64,000 bases of DNA. Origin: Polyangiaceae bacterium (GTDB taxonomy: Bacteria; Myxococcota_A; Polyangia; Polyangiales; Polyangiaceae). Below are positions 36,770 through 47,676 of the stretch, piece by piece (position 1 is the first letter of the stretch; each line of letters opens with the position of its first letter). The position numbers were made by a program, and so were the translations under genes. The notes below the pieces were generated by a model. The model saw only the letters and a list, made by a program, of their open reading frames with translations, was not told the origin of the DNA and ran no database searches. The DNA lies in contig JABTUA010000001.1 of assembly GCA_015075635.1 (NCBI GenBank), positions 1,674,001 to 1,738,000 on the forward strand, given 5' to 3'.

Positions 36770-38713
36770 ATGCGAAGGACTGTGTTTTCGGTGGGAGCTC
36801 TCGTGTTCGGGATGGCCTCCCTCTCTTGCGGCTCCGAGTCGGGGAGCGGCGCTGGCAGCGGGGGCAGCGGCGGCAGCGCCGGCGGTACGGGCGGCGGCGC
36901 CGGGAGCCCGCCGGCCTGCGACGCGCACGCGGTCTCGGGCGAGCCGACCTTCACCAAGCGCACGGCCGAGTGGGGGCTCAGCGGTGTCAACGGCAACCGG
37001 CTGGTGGCCGCGGATCTCGACGGCGACGGCTATCCCGACCTCGTGGTCCACTCGCTCTCCACCAACACGCGGGACCCGCTCGACGGCGGCCAGCCCGCGC
37101 TGATTCGCGTGCTGATGAACCGCCCCGCTCCCGGCGGCGGACGCAGCTTCGTGGACGAGACGCTGGCGAGCGGCTACGGCACGCCCCGCGACGGCGCCCA
37201 GAACGAGCTGCGCGCGGCCCACCTGGTGGTCAGCGCCGACGTGGACAACGACGGCGATCTGGATCTGTTCAGCGGGACCTTCACCGACAACAAGAAGGTG
37301 CAGTCGCCGCCGACACCCGGCGACGGCGATCGCAGCGAGCTCCTGCTGAACGACGGCAAGGGGCACTTCAGCTTGGCGCCGCCGCTGGAGCCGCACGCCA
37401 GCACGGGCCTGCCCACCAGCGGCGCCACCTTCGCGGACGTGAACCGCGACGGCAACGTCGACCTGTTCGTGGTCGGCTGGTACGAGAGCTACGGCACCTC
37501 GTACGTCGGCACGCAGGCGCGGCTGCACCTGGGCAACGGCGACGGCACCTTCACGGAGGTCACGGACAGCTCTGGCTTGACCACCGACGACTGGGGCCTC
37601 GAAGAAGGCACCAACCACCGGCCGGCCTACGGCGCAACCTCGTGCGACGTCGATGGCGACGGCGACATGGATCTCCTGGTCAGCGCCTACGGGCGCCAGT
37701 GGAATCTGCTCTACGTCAACGACGGCAGCGGCAAGTTCGTCGAGCAGGGCAAGGTCAGCGGCTTCGCCGGCGACGAGAACCAGGACTTCACCGACAACCA
37801 GATGTTCCTCTGCTACTGCACCAAGAGCAGCGACGCGGCGTGCCCCGCGAACCCGCAGCCGGTGATCAGCTGCACGAACACCGCCTGGAGCCAGTACGAC
37901 TCGATGCCGTGGCGGAACAACGGCAACACCTTCAGCACGGTGTGCGCGGACGTCACCGGGGACGGCACGCTCGACCTGTACAACGCCGAGATCCGTCACT
38001 TCTGGGCCGGGCAGTCCAGCGATCCGAGCGGGCTCCTGGTGGGCGACGCCGCCGCCGGCGCCGTCAAATACGCGCGACCGTCCCTCGCGGAGCTGGGTCT
38101 CGCCTGGCCGCACCCCACGCCCTCCTGGAACGAAGGCGGGCTGATGGCCGCGACGGCCGACCTGGAGAACGACGGTCGCAACGAGATCCTGGTCGCGTCG
38201 AGCGACTACGCCGATCAGTACCTGTGGGTGTTCCACCAGAAGGTGGACGGCAGCTTCGAGGAGAAGGGTGAAACCTACGGCCTGAAGCACCCCTGCGCCA
38301 GCGGTCTGGCGGTCGCGGACTTCGACCGCGACGGCGACTTGGACGTCGTGGTCGGCTCCGGCACCGCGCGCGACTGCGGCAAGATCTGGGCGACGAACGA
38401 GGTCCACCTGTACGAGAGCGACGCCTCCACCAAGGGCAACTGGATCGAGCTCGACCTGCGCGGCGGCCCCGGCAGCAACGCCGCGGCCGTCGGTGCGCGC
38501 GTCACCCTGAACGCCGGCGGCACCAAAATGGTGCGTGAGGTGGGCGGCGGGTACGGCCACTTCGGCATGCAGAACGATCTGGTCGTCCACTTCGGTGTCG
38601 GCGCTTGCGACGCGGCTCAGCTGGAGGTGCGCTGGCCGGATGCGACGGGCAGCGTCGAATCACGCGGGCTCGTCGCCGCTGGCGCGCTGACCCAGGTCGT
38701 GCAAGGCAAGTGA
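36770..38713 (+). CDS. FG-GAP/VCBS repeat lipoprotein, CRTAC1-like with ASPIC/UnbV end
   Basis: A 647-aa exported protein. The lipobox is in MASLSC, followed by a Gly/Ser linker. Calcium-binding FG-GAP repeats are seen as DLDGDGYPD, DVDNDGDLDLF, DVNRDGNVDLF, DVDGDGDMDLL and DFDRDGDLDVVVG, suggesting a beta-propeller. The C-terminal ~110 residues are the ASPIC/UnbV domain (NWIELDLRGGPGSN, FGMQNDLVVHFGVG, EVRWPDATG). Members are surface or secreted proteins; the ligand is not known. The stop overlaps the GTG of the DUF1285 gene. The ATG at 36770 lies 54 bases after the kinase stop. Confidence 0.87.
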   Translation: MRRTVFSVGALVFGMASLSCGSESGSGAGSGGSGGSAGGTGGGAGSPPACDAHAVSGEPTFTKRTAEWGLSGVNGNRLVAADLDGDGYPDLVVHSLSTNTRDPLDGGQPALIRVLMNRPAPGGGRSFVDETLASGYGTPRDGAQNELRAAHLVVSADVDNDGDLDLFSGTFTDNKKVQSPPTPGDGDRSELLLNDGKGHFSLAPPLEPHASTGLPTSGATFADVNRDGNVDLFVVGWYESYGTSYVGTQARLHLGNGDGTFTEVTDSSGLTTDDWGLEEGTNHRPAYGATSCDVDGDGDMDLLVSAYGRQWNLLYVNDGSGKFVEQGKVSGFAGDENQDFTDNQMFLCYCTKSSDAACPANPQPVISCTNTAWSQYDSMPWRNNGNTFSTVCADVTGDGTLDLYNAEIRHFWAGQSSDPSGLLVGDAAAGAVKYARPSLAELGLAWPHPTPSWNEGGLMAATADLENDGRNEILVASSDYADQYLWVFHQKVDGSFEEKGETYGLKHPCASGLAVADFDRDGDLDVVVGSGTARDCGKIWATNEVHLYESDASTKGNWIELDLRGGPGSNAAAVGARVTLNAGGTKMVREVGGGYGHFGMQNDLVVHFGVGACDAAQLEVRWPDATGSVESRGLVAAGALTQVVQGK

Positions 38714-39204
38714 AGCCCGGCGATCACCCCGAGTTCTTCCGCTGGCCCGCGCCCGAGGGGCGCTCGCGCGAGAGCAGCATCCGACTGGATCGCGAGGGGC
38801 GCTTCTGGCACGACGGCGCGCGGGTGGAGCACCCGGGCATGCAGCGCGCGTTCGCCTCGTGGATCGACCGCCACCCGGACGACGGCCGCTTCATCCTCAC
38901 CAACGGCTGGGACTGGACCTACTTCAGCGTCGACGACGTGCCGTTCTTCGTCCACTCGCTCCGCGTCGAGCCGGGCCGCGTGACCTTGCTGCTTTCGGAT
39001 GGCAGCGAGGAGAGCCTCGACCCGACGACCGTGTGCGTCGGCGACAACGACGCGGTCTACGTTCGGGTGAAAGACGGACGCTTCGAGGCGCGCTTCTCGC
39101 CGGAGGCCCAGACCCGCCTCGCGCCGCTGCTCTCGGAGACGCCGGGCGGGGAGCTCGTGCTCTGCCTCGCAGAGACCCAGCACCGCATCGGGCCCAGGCG
39201 CTGA
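38710..39204 (+). CDS. DUF1285 family protein
   Basis: A 164-aa cytoplasmic protein without signal or membrane segment. The start region HPEFFRWPAPEGRSRESSIR and RDGRFWHDGARVEHPGM-type positions match DUF1285. A conserved LTNGWDWTYFSVDDVPFFVHSL spans the centre and is noted here by its ends, LTNGWD and FFVHSL. The biochemical role of the family is unknown. The start is fixed by the GTGA overlap with the FG-GAP lipoprotein gene, although the two products would sit in different compartments. Alternative upstream starts would overlap that gene more. Confidence 0.75.
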   Translation: MKPGDHPEFFRWPAPEGRSRESSIRLDREGRFWHDGARVEHPGMQRAFASWIDRHPDDGRFILTNGWDWTYFSVDDVPFFVHSLRVEPGRVTLLLSDGSEESLDPTTVCVGDNDAVYVRVKDGRFEARFSPEAQTRLAPLLSETPGGELVLCLAETQHRIGPRR

Positions 39205-39273
39205 ACGGGCTTTCGCGGGGTCCGGGCGTCCCGGTAACAAAACTCTCCCGCCCGTGATAAAAGCGTCGCCCTC

Positions 39274-40485
39274 ATGAAGGTCCTGGTCGCGGACAAGCTC
39301 AATCCGGCGGCGCTCGACGAGATGCGCACGTTGGGCGTCGAGGTCTCGTATCAGCCCGAGATCCGCGCAGACGCGCTGCCCGCCGCGGTGAAGGACGTCA
39401 ACGTGCTGGTGGTTCGTGGCACGGAGGTCCGCGCCGACGCGATGAAGGCGGGGGTGATGCTGAACCTGATCATCCGCGCTGGGGCCGGCGTGAAGAACAT
39501 CGACGTCAAGACCGCCAGCGAGCGCGGAATCTACGTCGCGAACACCCCGGGCAAGAACGCCTCCGGTGTCGCCGAGCTCACCATGACGCTGATCGGCAGC
39601 CTGGACAGGCGCGTGCCAGACGCCGTCAGCAGCCTGCGCGCGGGCAAGTGGGACAAGCAGGAGTTCGCGAAAGCGAAGGGCCTGCGCGGTCGGAGCATGG
39701 GCATCGTGGGCTTCGGCCACGTCGGCCGCGCCGTGGCCAAGCTGGGCTTGGCCTACGGCATGGACGTCCACGCCTGGAGCCGGTCGCTGGTGCCGGCGCG
39801 CGCCGCGGACCTGGGCGTCGGCTGGGCGCAGAACGTGCTCGAGCTGGCCAAGCGCTCCGAGATCCTGTGCGTGCACCTGGAGCTGACCGAGCGTACCCGC
39901 GGCATCATCTCGCGCGAGGTGATCTCCGCGCTGCCGAACGGCGGCATGCTGATCAACACCGCCGACGCGGGGCTCGTGGACTTCGCGGCGCTCACCGAGC
40001 TCGGGCCGATGAAGGAGCTGCGCGTCGGGCTCGACGTCCTGCCGAACGAGCCGGACACGCGGGTGGCCGACTACGACAACGCCATCTTGCACGCCGGGCT
40101 GGTCTACGCGACGCCTCACATCGGTGCTTCCACCGACGAGGCGCAGGTGGCGATTGCCGCGGAAACTGTGCGGATCTTGCGCAGCTTCTTGGTGAAGGGC
40201 GAGGTCCCGAACGTGGTGAACATCGCCGCCAACACCCGCGGGCGCTACGTGCTCGTGGTCCGCTTCCTGGACAAGGTCGGCGCGCTCGCCAACGTGCTGG
40301 GCGTGCTCAAGCGCCACGCCATCAACATTCAGGAGTTGGAGAACACCGTCTTCGAAGGTGGGCGCGCGGGTTGCGCCAAGATCCGCACCGACACCCGCCC
40401 GAGCGAAGGCTGTCTGGCGGAGATGATGGCGTTCAGCGACGAGGTTCTGCACGTCGATCTGGTCACGTTGCCGAACCTGGCGTGA
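39274..40485 (+). CDS. serA: D-3-phosphoglycerate dehydrogenase homologue lacking the usual catalytic Arg
   Basis: A 403-aa D-2-hydroxyacid dehydrogenase with a C-terminal ACT domain (~325-400), the typical arrangement for phosphoglycerate dehydrogenase in serine synthesis. The NAD-binding Rossmann fold is MGIVGFGHVGRAVA. The catalytic Glu is in DVLPNEP and the His in TPHIGAST. In the family's NxxRG motif, which carries the catalytic Arg (Arg240 in E. coli SerA), this protein reads INTADAG, with Asp231 in the Arg position. Activity as a standard PGDH is therefore doubtful, and a different 2-hydroxyacid substrate is possible. The N-terminal RAGAGVKNID is canonical. Confidence 0.82.
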   Translation: MKVLVADKLNPAALDEMRTLGVEVSYQPEIRADALPAAVKDVNVLVVRGTEVRADAMKAGVMLNLIIRAGAGVKNIDVKTASERGIYVANTPGKNASGVAELTMTLIGSLDRRVPDAVSSLRAGKWDKQEFAKAKGLRGRSMGIVGFGHVGRAVAKLGLAYGMDVHAWSRSLVPARAADLGVGWAQNVLELAKRSEILCVHLELTERTRGIISREVISALPNGGMLINTADAGLVDFAALTELGPMKELRVGLDVLPNEPDTRVADYDNAILHAGLVYATPHIGASTDEAQVAIAAETVRILRSFLVKGEVPNVVNIAANTRGRYVLVVRFLDKVGALANVLGVLKRHAINIQELENTVFEGGRAGCAKIRTDTRPSEGCLAEMMAFSDEVLHVDLVTLPNLA

Positions 40486-40488
40486 GCC

Positions 40489-41109
40489 ATGGCGCGGCGG
40501 AAGACCCAGCCGGCCTCGCCAGCCCCTGCGCCCACCCCGGCGCCCGACCCCCCGCCGGTGATCCGCGTGCGGCGCATGCACCGGCGCGACATCAAGCGCG
40601 TCTGGGAGTTCCTGAAGCTGGTGTTCCGCGACGTCAACCGCGAGACGGTCGAGTACCAGCGTCCCCGCACGCGCAATCAGTTCGAAGAGGTCTACGAAGA
40701 GGAAGGTATCGAGCAGCTCGTGTTCGAGACAGGCGCCGGGTCGAAGAGCCAGATCGTCGCCTACTCGGAGTGCGCCTTCGAGGTCGCCAAGGACAGCTGG
40801 GTCAACAGCCGCTACTTCGAGAAGCGCGACATGCGCCCCTTGTTCGTGGAGGAGCTGGCAGTTCACCCGGCCTACCAGGGGCACGGCGTGGGCAGCTTCG
40901 CGCTCGAGCAGCTGGAGCACCTGGCGCGAGTGCGGGGTTGTACGCACCTGGTGCTCGAGGTCGCGGAGAACAACGAGGCCGCGCTCAAGTTCTACCGGGT
41001 TCGGCACTTCATCAAACTGGACGCGATGATCTTCATGGCCAAGAAGATCCCGGGTCAGGAGGAGCTCCTGCCGCCCCGCAAAATGCGCTCGCGCCCCAAG
41101 CCCGGCTGA
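40489..41109 (+). CDS. GNAT family N-acetyltransferase
   Basis: A 206-aa protein with a Pro/Ala-rich N-terminal ~25 residues and a GNAT fold after that. The acetyl-CoA motif is VEELAVHPAYQGHGVGSFALEQLEHLAR region, with the R/Q-x-x-G-x-G type HGVGSF; the last strands are LVLEVAENNEAALKFYR. The acceptor is unknown. The ATG at 40489 is 3 bases after the serA stop, so co-transcription is likely. Transcription from this gene would run into the terminator at 41223. Confidence 0.85.
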   Translation: MARRKTQPASPAPAPTPAPDPPPVIRVRRMHRRDIKRVWEFLKLVFRDVNRETVEYQRPRTRNQFEEVYEEEGIEQLVFETGAGSKSQIVAYSECAFEVAKDSWVNSRYFEKRDMRPLFVEELAVHPAYQGHGVGSFALEQLEHLARVRGCTHLVLEVAENNEAALKFYRVRHFIKLDAMIFMAKKIPGQEELLPPRKMRSRPKPG

Positions 41110-41166
41110 GGCGCTGCCCCGGTTCTCGGGCCCATCCCCCGGTAATCCCGGTAGTTTTTCCCTGGC

Positions 41167-41195
41167 TTGCGCTCCCCCGCGGCGTCGGCTAAATA
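41167..41195 (+). promoter_or_regulatory. Sigma70-like promoter of the rimP-nusA-infB operon
   Basis: TTGCGC at 41167-41172 and TAAATA at 41190-41195 are separated by exactly 17 bases. This is an unusually AT-rich patch in a very GC-rich neighbourhood, in the 237-bp gap before rimP. Transcription would start near 41202, giving a leader of about 145 bases. The terminator at 41223-41253 lies inside that leader. Confidence 0.6.
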
Positions 41196-41222
41196 CCCCG
41201 CCGACAACTCGGGTGGATCCAG

Positions 41223-41253
41223 ACGGACCCCCTACTAGGGTCCGTTTTTTTTT
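41223..41253 (+). terminator. Intrinsic terminator inside the rimP leader
   Basis: A perfect 8-bp stem, ACGGACCC (41223-41230) with GGGTCCGT (41238-41245), encloses a 7-base loop and is followed directly by a run of T to 41253. It terminates plus-strand transcription only. It lies about 20 bases downstream of the predicted start of the operon promoter, so it either controls read-through into rimP (attenuation) or ends a transcript of ~50 bases. It would also stop transcripts arriving from the GNAT gene. Confidence 0.8.
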
Positions 41254-41346
41254 GGCCGGGTCCCGCGATCTCGGCCGGAAAACTCGGGTCTTCTCGAGCG
41301 CGGGGTACGGCCGTGGCCTGCCTCGCGAGTCGCCAAAGAACCATCC

Positions 41347-41919
41347 ATGACCCTCGTCGCCCATGAACGTCTCCCCGGTCTCGACCGCGAGCGCGTGCTC
41401 GCTGCGGTGGAGCCCGTGCTCCGTGCGCACGGTGTCGAGGGCGTCGAGCTCGTGTGGCGCACGGATCGCGGCGGCTGGTTGCTGGAGCTCACCATCGAGC
41501 GACCGGACGGCCGCATCCCCGGCGAGGGCATCACCATCGAGCTGTGCACCGACGTCTCCCGCGACCTCTCCGCCGCGCTCGACGTGGCGGACGTGTTGAG
41601 CCACGCCTACCGGCTCGAGGTCGGCTCCCCCGGGCTCGACCGGGCGCTGTACTCGGCGCGGGACTACGCGCGCTTCGCGGGGCAATCCGCGAAGCTGAAG
41701 CTGCGCGAGGCCGTCGCGGGGCAGCGGGTGATTCATGGAACGCTTCACGGGCTCGACGAGTCGGGCCGTGTGGTGCTCGAGACGGAGCAGGGGCTCTCGA
41801 GCCTCGAGCTCGAGCAGATCGAGAGCGGGCGCCTCACCTTCAGTTGGGGCGGCGCCCCGCGCAAAGGCAAGCCGAAGGGAAAGGGGCCCGTACGACGGGC
41901 ATCCGGCCACGGGCGCTGA
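41347..41919 (+). CDS. rimP: Ribosome maturation factor RimP
   Basis: RimP assists 30S subunit maturation. The 190-aa product has the N-terminal domain VLAAVEPVLRAHGVEGVELVW and the signature TIELCTDVSRDLSAALD, then VGSPGLDRAL, and the C-terminal SH3-like barrel (LREAVAGQRVIHGTLHG, VVLETEQGL). The tail is basic (GKPKGKGPVRRASGHGR). It is the first gene of the translation operon and is followed by nusA after 24 bases, the usual order in bacteria. Confidence 0.9.
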   Translation: MTLVAHERLPGLDRERVLAAVEPVLRAHGVEGVELVWRTDRGGWLLELTIERPDGRIPGEGITIELCTDVSRDLSAALDVADVLSHAYRLEVGSPGLDRALYSARDYARFAGQSAKLKLREAVAGQRVIHGTLHGLDESGRVVLETEQGLSSLELEQIESGRLTFSWGGAPRKGKPKGKGPVRRASGHGR

Positions 41920-41943
41920 CCCGGGGCTCAGATCACGGAGACA

Positions 41944-43607
<1,664 letters not shown>

Positions 43608-43611
<4 letters not shown>

Positions 43612-44261
43612 GGCGAGCGCGGCCCATGCTCACCATGTCCGAAGCCCGAGCGCCGAGCGGTTCCAGCCGCACTTGCGTGGGCTGCCAGAAAGAGGCAGCC
43701 CCGGAGGAGCTGGTGCGCTTCGTGCTCGGACCAGACGGTGAGCTCGGGCCGGTGCTGTCCGGCAAGCAGAGCGGGCGTGGCGCCTGGGTACACCCGAGGA
43801 CCGACTGCCTCGGCGCGGCGGCCAAGCGCGGCTTCGCGAAGAGCTTCCGCGCCCCGGTGCAAGCGGATGCCGCCGAGCTGGCGGCTCGAATCCGCGCCGC
43901 CGCCGATCGCCGGGTCCAGAGCCTGCTCGGAGCGGCGCTCGGTGCGCGGCAGCTCGCGGTCGGGGTGAACGAGGTCAAGGAGGCGCTCGGCAGCTCGAAG
44001 GCTCGCTTGCTGATCGTGGCGACCGACGCCCGCGCGGCGGCAGAGGCCCAAGAGGTTCGAGCCGCCGTCGCCCGCGGGCTCGCTCGAGCATGGGGGACCA
44101 AGAGTGAGCTCGGTCGCGTCACGCGCCGAAACGAGACGGGGATAGTGGCCGTGCTCGACTCGGGGCTCGGCCGCGCCCTCGCACAGACCATCGACTGGGC
44201 TCACACGGCGGAGCCAACAGCACGAGACGAAGCCGGTGGGGATTTGCCCACGGAGGAATGA
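43608..44261 (+). CDS. YlxR (DUF448) domain with C-terminal L7Ae-like domain
   Basis: A 217-aa RNA-binding-type protein found between nusA and infB in many bacteria. The YlxR part has RTCVGCQKEA, the GRGAWVHP loop and a second Cys (DCLGAAAKRGF). The C-terminal half (~95-190) looks like an L7Ae/YlxQ RNA-binding domain, usually encoded separately, so this is probably a fusion. The GTG at 43608 overlaps nusA's stop; ATGs at 43626 and 43635 are alternatives that would place RTCVGCQ closer to the N-terminus. The function is linked to translation by position. Confidence 0.85.
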
Positions 44262-46891
44262 CGAAGATGCGTGTCTACGAGATCGCCCGCGATCTGGGCA
44301 TGGAAAACAAAGCTCTGGTGGCTTTGCTCCAGTCGATTGGGGTGTCCGACGTGCGTAACCACATGAGCGTGGTCGGACCGGATGCCGTCGAGCGTGTCCG
44401 TCGACATCTCGAGAAGCAGGCCGCGCCGAAGGCGGCCGAAGAGCGCATTCGCCCCACCGTCGTGAAGCGCCGTGCGCCGGCGCGTCCCGCCGGCGAGGTG
44501 AAGGTGACCGACGTCGGGGTGGACACCCTGCGCTCGTCGCCGGTCGCCGCGTCGTCGCCGCGCGCGGCCGACGTGGTGCTGAAGTCGGCTCCGCAGGCCG
44601 CGCCGCCGCCCCTGCCGAGCGCGCCGCGCCACGAGCCGCCGCCGCCAGCGATGGAGCCCCCGCCCAGCGTCGAGGAGGTCGCGCCGCCGTCGGTGGAGGC
44701 GCAGCCGCCTGCTTCGGCGCCTCTGCCGTCGGCTCCGGTCGTCGAGGCTCCGCCGCCGCCGGTAGAAGCAGTGGCGCCGCCGGTGGAAGCCGCGCCGCCG
44801 CCCGTGGAGGCCGCGCCCGCTCCGTCCCCGACGCCGCCTCCGGCGCCGCGTCCGTCCAGCCCACCCAAGACCGGCATCGAGGTCTGGGAGGGTCGGCCGG
44901 GCGTGACCATGCCGGCGCGCACTCAGCCGACTCCGCGCCGCGTGCAGTACGACGCCAAGGCCGGAACCGGGCTCGGCGCCCGCGGGCAGCGTGGCGGTCC
45001 AGGCATGGGCGGCCCGATGGGACGGCCCATGGGCGGTCGTCCCGGGCAGATGCGCGGCCGCGGAATCGGCCAGTTCGTCAAGCCGAAGGGCACCGGCCAG
45101 GTCGTGACGCAGGAGCGCTCGGCCCACAAGAAGGTCGTCAAGATCGAGGGCTCGACCAACCTGCAGACGTTGGCCGGTCGCATGGGCATCAAGGCGACCG
45201 AGGTGCTGATGAAGCTGATGCGCCTGGGCATGACGGGCGTGAACATCAACAGCACCCTCGACGCGGACACCGCGAAGATCGTCGCCAGCGAGTTCGGCTG
45301 GGAGGTCTCGGACGTGGCGGTGAGCGAGGAGGACGCGCTCGTCGCGGCCCAGGGCCTCGAGACCGAGGAGGACCAGAACAGCGTGGGACGGCCGCCGGTC
45401 GTCACCGTCATGGGTCACGTGGACCACGGCAAGACCAGCCTGCTCGACAAGATCCGCAAGGCGAACGTCGTCGCCGGAGAGGCCGGGGGCATCACCCAGC
45501 ACATCGGCGCCTACTCGGTGGACACACCTCACGGCAAGCTGACGTTCCTCGACACGCCCGGTCACGAGGCGTTCACGGCGATGCGCGCCCGCGGCGCGCA
45601 GACCACCGACGTCGTCATCCTGGTGGTCGCGGCGGACGACGGCGTGATGCCGCAGACGGTCGAGGCGCTGAACCACGCCAAGGCCGCTCAGGTGCCGATC
45701 ATCGTCGCCATCAACAAGTGCGACAAGCCCGACGCTCAGCCCGAGCGCGCGCGGCGCGAGCTGTCCGAGCACGGCCTGGTGCCCGAGGAGTGGGGCGGCG
45801 ACGCCATGTTCGCCGAGGTCAGCGCGCACACCGGCGCCGGCATCGACGACCTGCTCGAGAAGGTGGTGCTGCAGTCCGAGGTGCTCGAGCTCCGGGCCAA
45901 CCCGGAGAAGCCCGCCACCGGCGTGGTGGTCGAGGCCGAGCTCGACCGCGGGCGCGGTCCGGTGGCGACCATCCTGGTTCAGGACGGCACCCTCAACCGC
46001 GGCGACACCATCCTGGCCGGTGCGGCCTGGGGCAAGGTGCGCGCGATGCTCGACGATCGTGGCCGCATGGTCGCGACGGCGGGCCCGGCGACGCCTGTGA
46101 GCGTGATCGGTCTGGACGACGTCCCCTCGGCGGGTGACCCCGTCCACGTCATCAAGGACGTCAAGAAGGCGCAGGAGATCGCCGAGAGCCGCAAGGTCAA
46201 GGAGCGGCGCAGCCTGATGCCGGGGACGGCCCGTGTCTCGCTCGAGGATCTGGCCAAGGCAATGTCCGAGACCGATCAGCTGGAGCTCAAGCTGATCATC
46301 AAGGCGGACGTGCAGGGCTCCGTGGAAGCGCTGCGCGACGCGCTGGTGAAGATGAGCACCAACAAGGTGAAGGTCAGCGTGGTGCACGCCGCGGTCGGTG
46401 CCATCACCGAAGGCGACGTGAACCTGGCCGTCGCCGCCAAGGGCATCATCATCGGATTCAACGTGCGCCCCGCGGGCAAGGCCACCGGCCTGGCTCAGCA
46501 GGAAGGCGTGCAGATCCGCCAGTACAGCATCATCTACAACGTGGTCGACGACGTGAAGGCCGCCATGGAAGGCCTGCTCGCCCCGACGCTGGTCGAGAAG
46601 GAGCTCGGCAAGGCCGAGGTCCGCCAGGTCTTCAAGCTCAGCAAGGCGGGCACCATCGCCGGCAGCATGGTGGTCCAGGGACTCGCCCGCCGCAGCGCCA
46701 CCGCGCGTCTGGTCCGCGACGGCACGGTGGTCTGGAGCGGCAAGGTCTCGAGTCTGAAGCGCTTCAAGGACGACGCCCGCGAGGTCAAGGAAGGCTTCGA
46801 CTGCGGTATCGGCCTCGAGGGCTACAACGACCTGAAAGAGGGCGACTTCATCGAGTTCTTCGAGATGGAAGAAGTGAAGCAGACTTTGTGA
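44258..46891 (+). CDS. infB: Translation initiation factor IF-2
   Basis: IF-2 is the GTPase that positions initiator tRNA on the ribosome. The 877-aa product starts with the IF2-N motif ([20 protein letters not shown] region), a second copy in the middle ([18 protein letters not shown]), and a long Pro/Ala/Glu linker between. GTPase motifs are [16 protein letters not shown] and NKCDKPDA. Domains II-IV follow to the end. Length is at the long end of the family because of the linker. The ATG overlaps the YlxR gene stop (ATGA). Confidence 0.96.
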   Translation: MTKMRVYEIARDLGMENKALVALLQSIGVSDVRNHMSVVGPDAVERVRRHLEKQAAPKAAEERIRPTVVKRRAPARPAGEVKVTDVGVDTLRSSPVAASSPRAADVVLKSAPQAAPPPLPSAPRHEPPPPAMEPPPSVEEVAPPSVEAQPPASAPLPSAPVVEAPPPPVEAVAPPVEAAPPPVEAAPAPSPTPPPAPRPSSPPKTGIEVWEGRPGVTMPARTQPTPRRVQYDAKAGTGLGARGQRGGPGMGGPMGRPMGGRPGQMRGRGIGQFVKPKGTGQVVTQERSAHKKVVKIEGSTNLQTLAGRMGIKATEVLMKLMRLGMTGVNINSTLDADTAKIVASEFGWEVSDVAVSEEDALVAAQGLETEEDQNSVGRPPVVTVMGHVDHGKTSLLDKIRKANVVAGEAGGITQHIGAYSVDTPHGKLTFLDTPGHEAFTAMRARGAQTTDVVILVVAADDGVMPQTVEALNHAKAAQVPIIVAINKCDKPDAQPERARRELSEHGLVPEEWGGDAMFAEVSAHTGAGIDDLLEKVVLQSEVLELRANPEKPATGVVVEAELDRGRGPVATILVQDGTLNRGDTILAGAAWGKVRAMLDDRGRMVATAGPATPVSVIGLDDVPSAGDPVHVIKDVKKAQEIAESRKVKERRSLMPGTARVSLEDLAKAMSETDQLELKLIIKADVQGSVEALRDALVKMSTNKVKVSVVHAAVGAITEGDVNLAVAAKGIIIGFNVRPAGKATGLAQQEGVQIRQYSIIYNVVDDVKAAMEGLLAPTLVEKELGKAEVRQVFKLSKAGTIAGSMVVQGLARRSATARLVRDGTVVWSGKVSSLKRFKDDAREVKEGFDCGIGLEGYNDLKEGDFIEFFEMEEVKQTL

Positions 46892-46903
46892 TTTCGCACG
46901 AAC

Positions 46904-47299
46904 ATGTTCGTAGGAGTTGCACGCTTGGTTCTTCAGATCCCCGGCGCCCGCTCGCTCAAGGACCGGCGCCAGGTCGTCAAGAGCTTCAAGGAGCGCGCGC
47001 GGGCGCGCCTGCCCGTTAGCATCTCCGAGGTCGGGGACGTGGAGCGCCACCAGGTGGCGACCCTGGGCGCGGTGACGGTCGCGCGGGACTCCGCCTACTG
47101 CGTCAGCGTGATTTCCCAGCTGACGGAGCTGGCGAGCTCTCTGCCCGACGGCGTGCTCGCAGACGTACGCACCGAGGTGCTCTCGTTCGGCGAGGGCGGC
47201 GAAGGGATCCGCGGCGGCATCGAGTCTCGGGCCGAGGGCTCGCGCTCGAACCCGCCGGGCGACTTCGCCGATTTAGCCGAGAAGTGGGGTCAGAAGTGA
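46904..47299 (+). CDS. DUF503 family protein
   Basis: A 131-aa cytoplasmic protein with the DUF503 pattern: VGVARLVLQIPGARSLKDRRQ near the N-terminus and SISEVGDVERHQVATLGAV in the centre. The family is a usual neighbour of infB and rbfA, but its biochemistry is unknown. The C-terminal ~40 residues (GEGGEGIRGGIESRAEGSR) are a low-complexity tail not found in the core family. The stop overlaps the GTG of rbfA. Confidence 0.85.
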   Translation: MFVGVARLVLQIPGARSLKDRRQVVKSFKERARARLPVSISEVGDVERHQVATLGAVTVARDSAYCVSVISQLTELASSLPDGVLADVRTEVLSFGEGGEGIRGGIESRAEGSRSNPPGDFADLAEKWGQK

Positions 47300-47670
47300 G
47301 CCGGGGCGGACGCCGAGCGGACCGCGTGGCGGGCCTCGTGCGCATGCACCTGACGGAGCTGCTCCGCGAGCTGGGCGACGAGCGCCTGTCCACGGTGGTG
47401 ATCACCGAGGTGGACGTGAGCGATGACCTCTCGGTGGCGACCCTGTCGGTGCGTTCACTCGCCGAGGAGTCCGATCCGAAGGCGCAGAAGGCGCTGCTCC
47501 GAGCGCTCGGTCACGCGTCGAGCCGGCTCAAGCGTGGGCTCGGCCCGCGGCTCGACCTGCGCAAGCTGCCCGAGCTGCGCTTCACCTACGATCTGGGTCA
47601 CGACAACGTGCGGCGCGTGGACGAGCTGCTCCACGAGATCGAGGCCGAGGCCCGGGCAGAGAAGAAGTGA
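47296..47670 (+). CDS. rbfA: Ribosome-binding factor A
   Basis: RbfA is a KH-like 30S maturation and cold-shock factor. The 124-aa product has RRADRVAGLVRMHLTELLREL, the strand VVITEVDVSDDLSVATLSVR, and the C-terminal LRKLPELRFTYDLGHDNVRRVDELLHEI, here indicated by its ends. The start is fixed by the GTGA overlap with the DUF503 gene. It is the last gene of the operon and ends 6 bases before the stop of the convergent lipoprotein gene. Confidence 0.93.
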   Translation: MSRGGRRADRVAGLVRMHLTELLRELGDERLSTVVITEVDVSDDLSVATLSVRSLAEESDPKAQKALLRALGHASSRLKRGLGPRLDLRKLPELRFTYDLGHDNVRRVDELLHEIEAEARAEKK

Positions 47671-47676
47671 GCCCCG

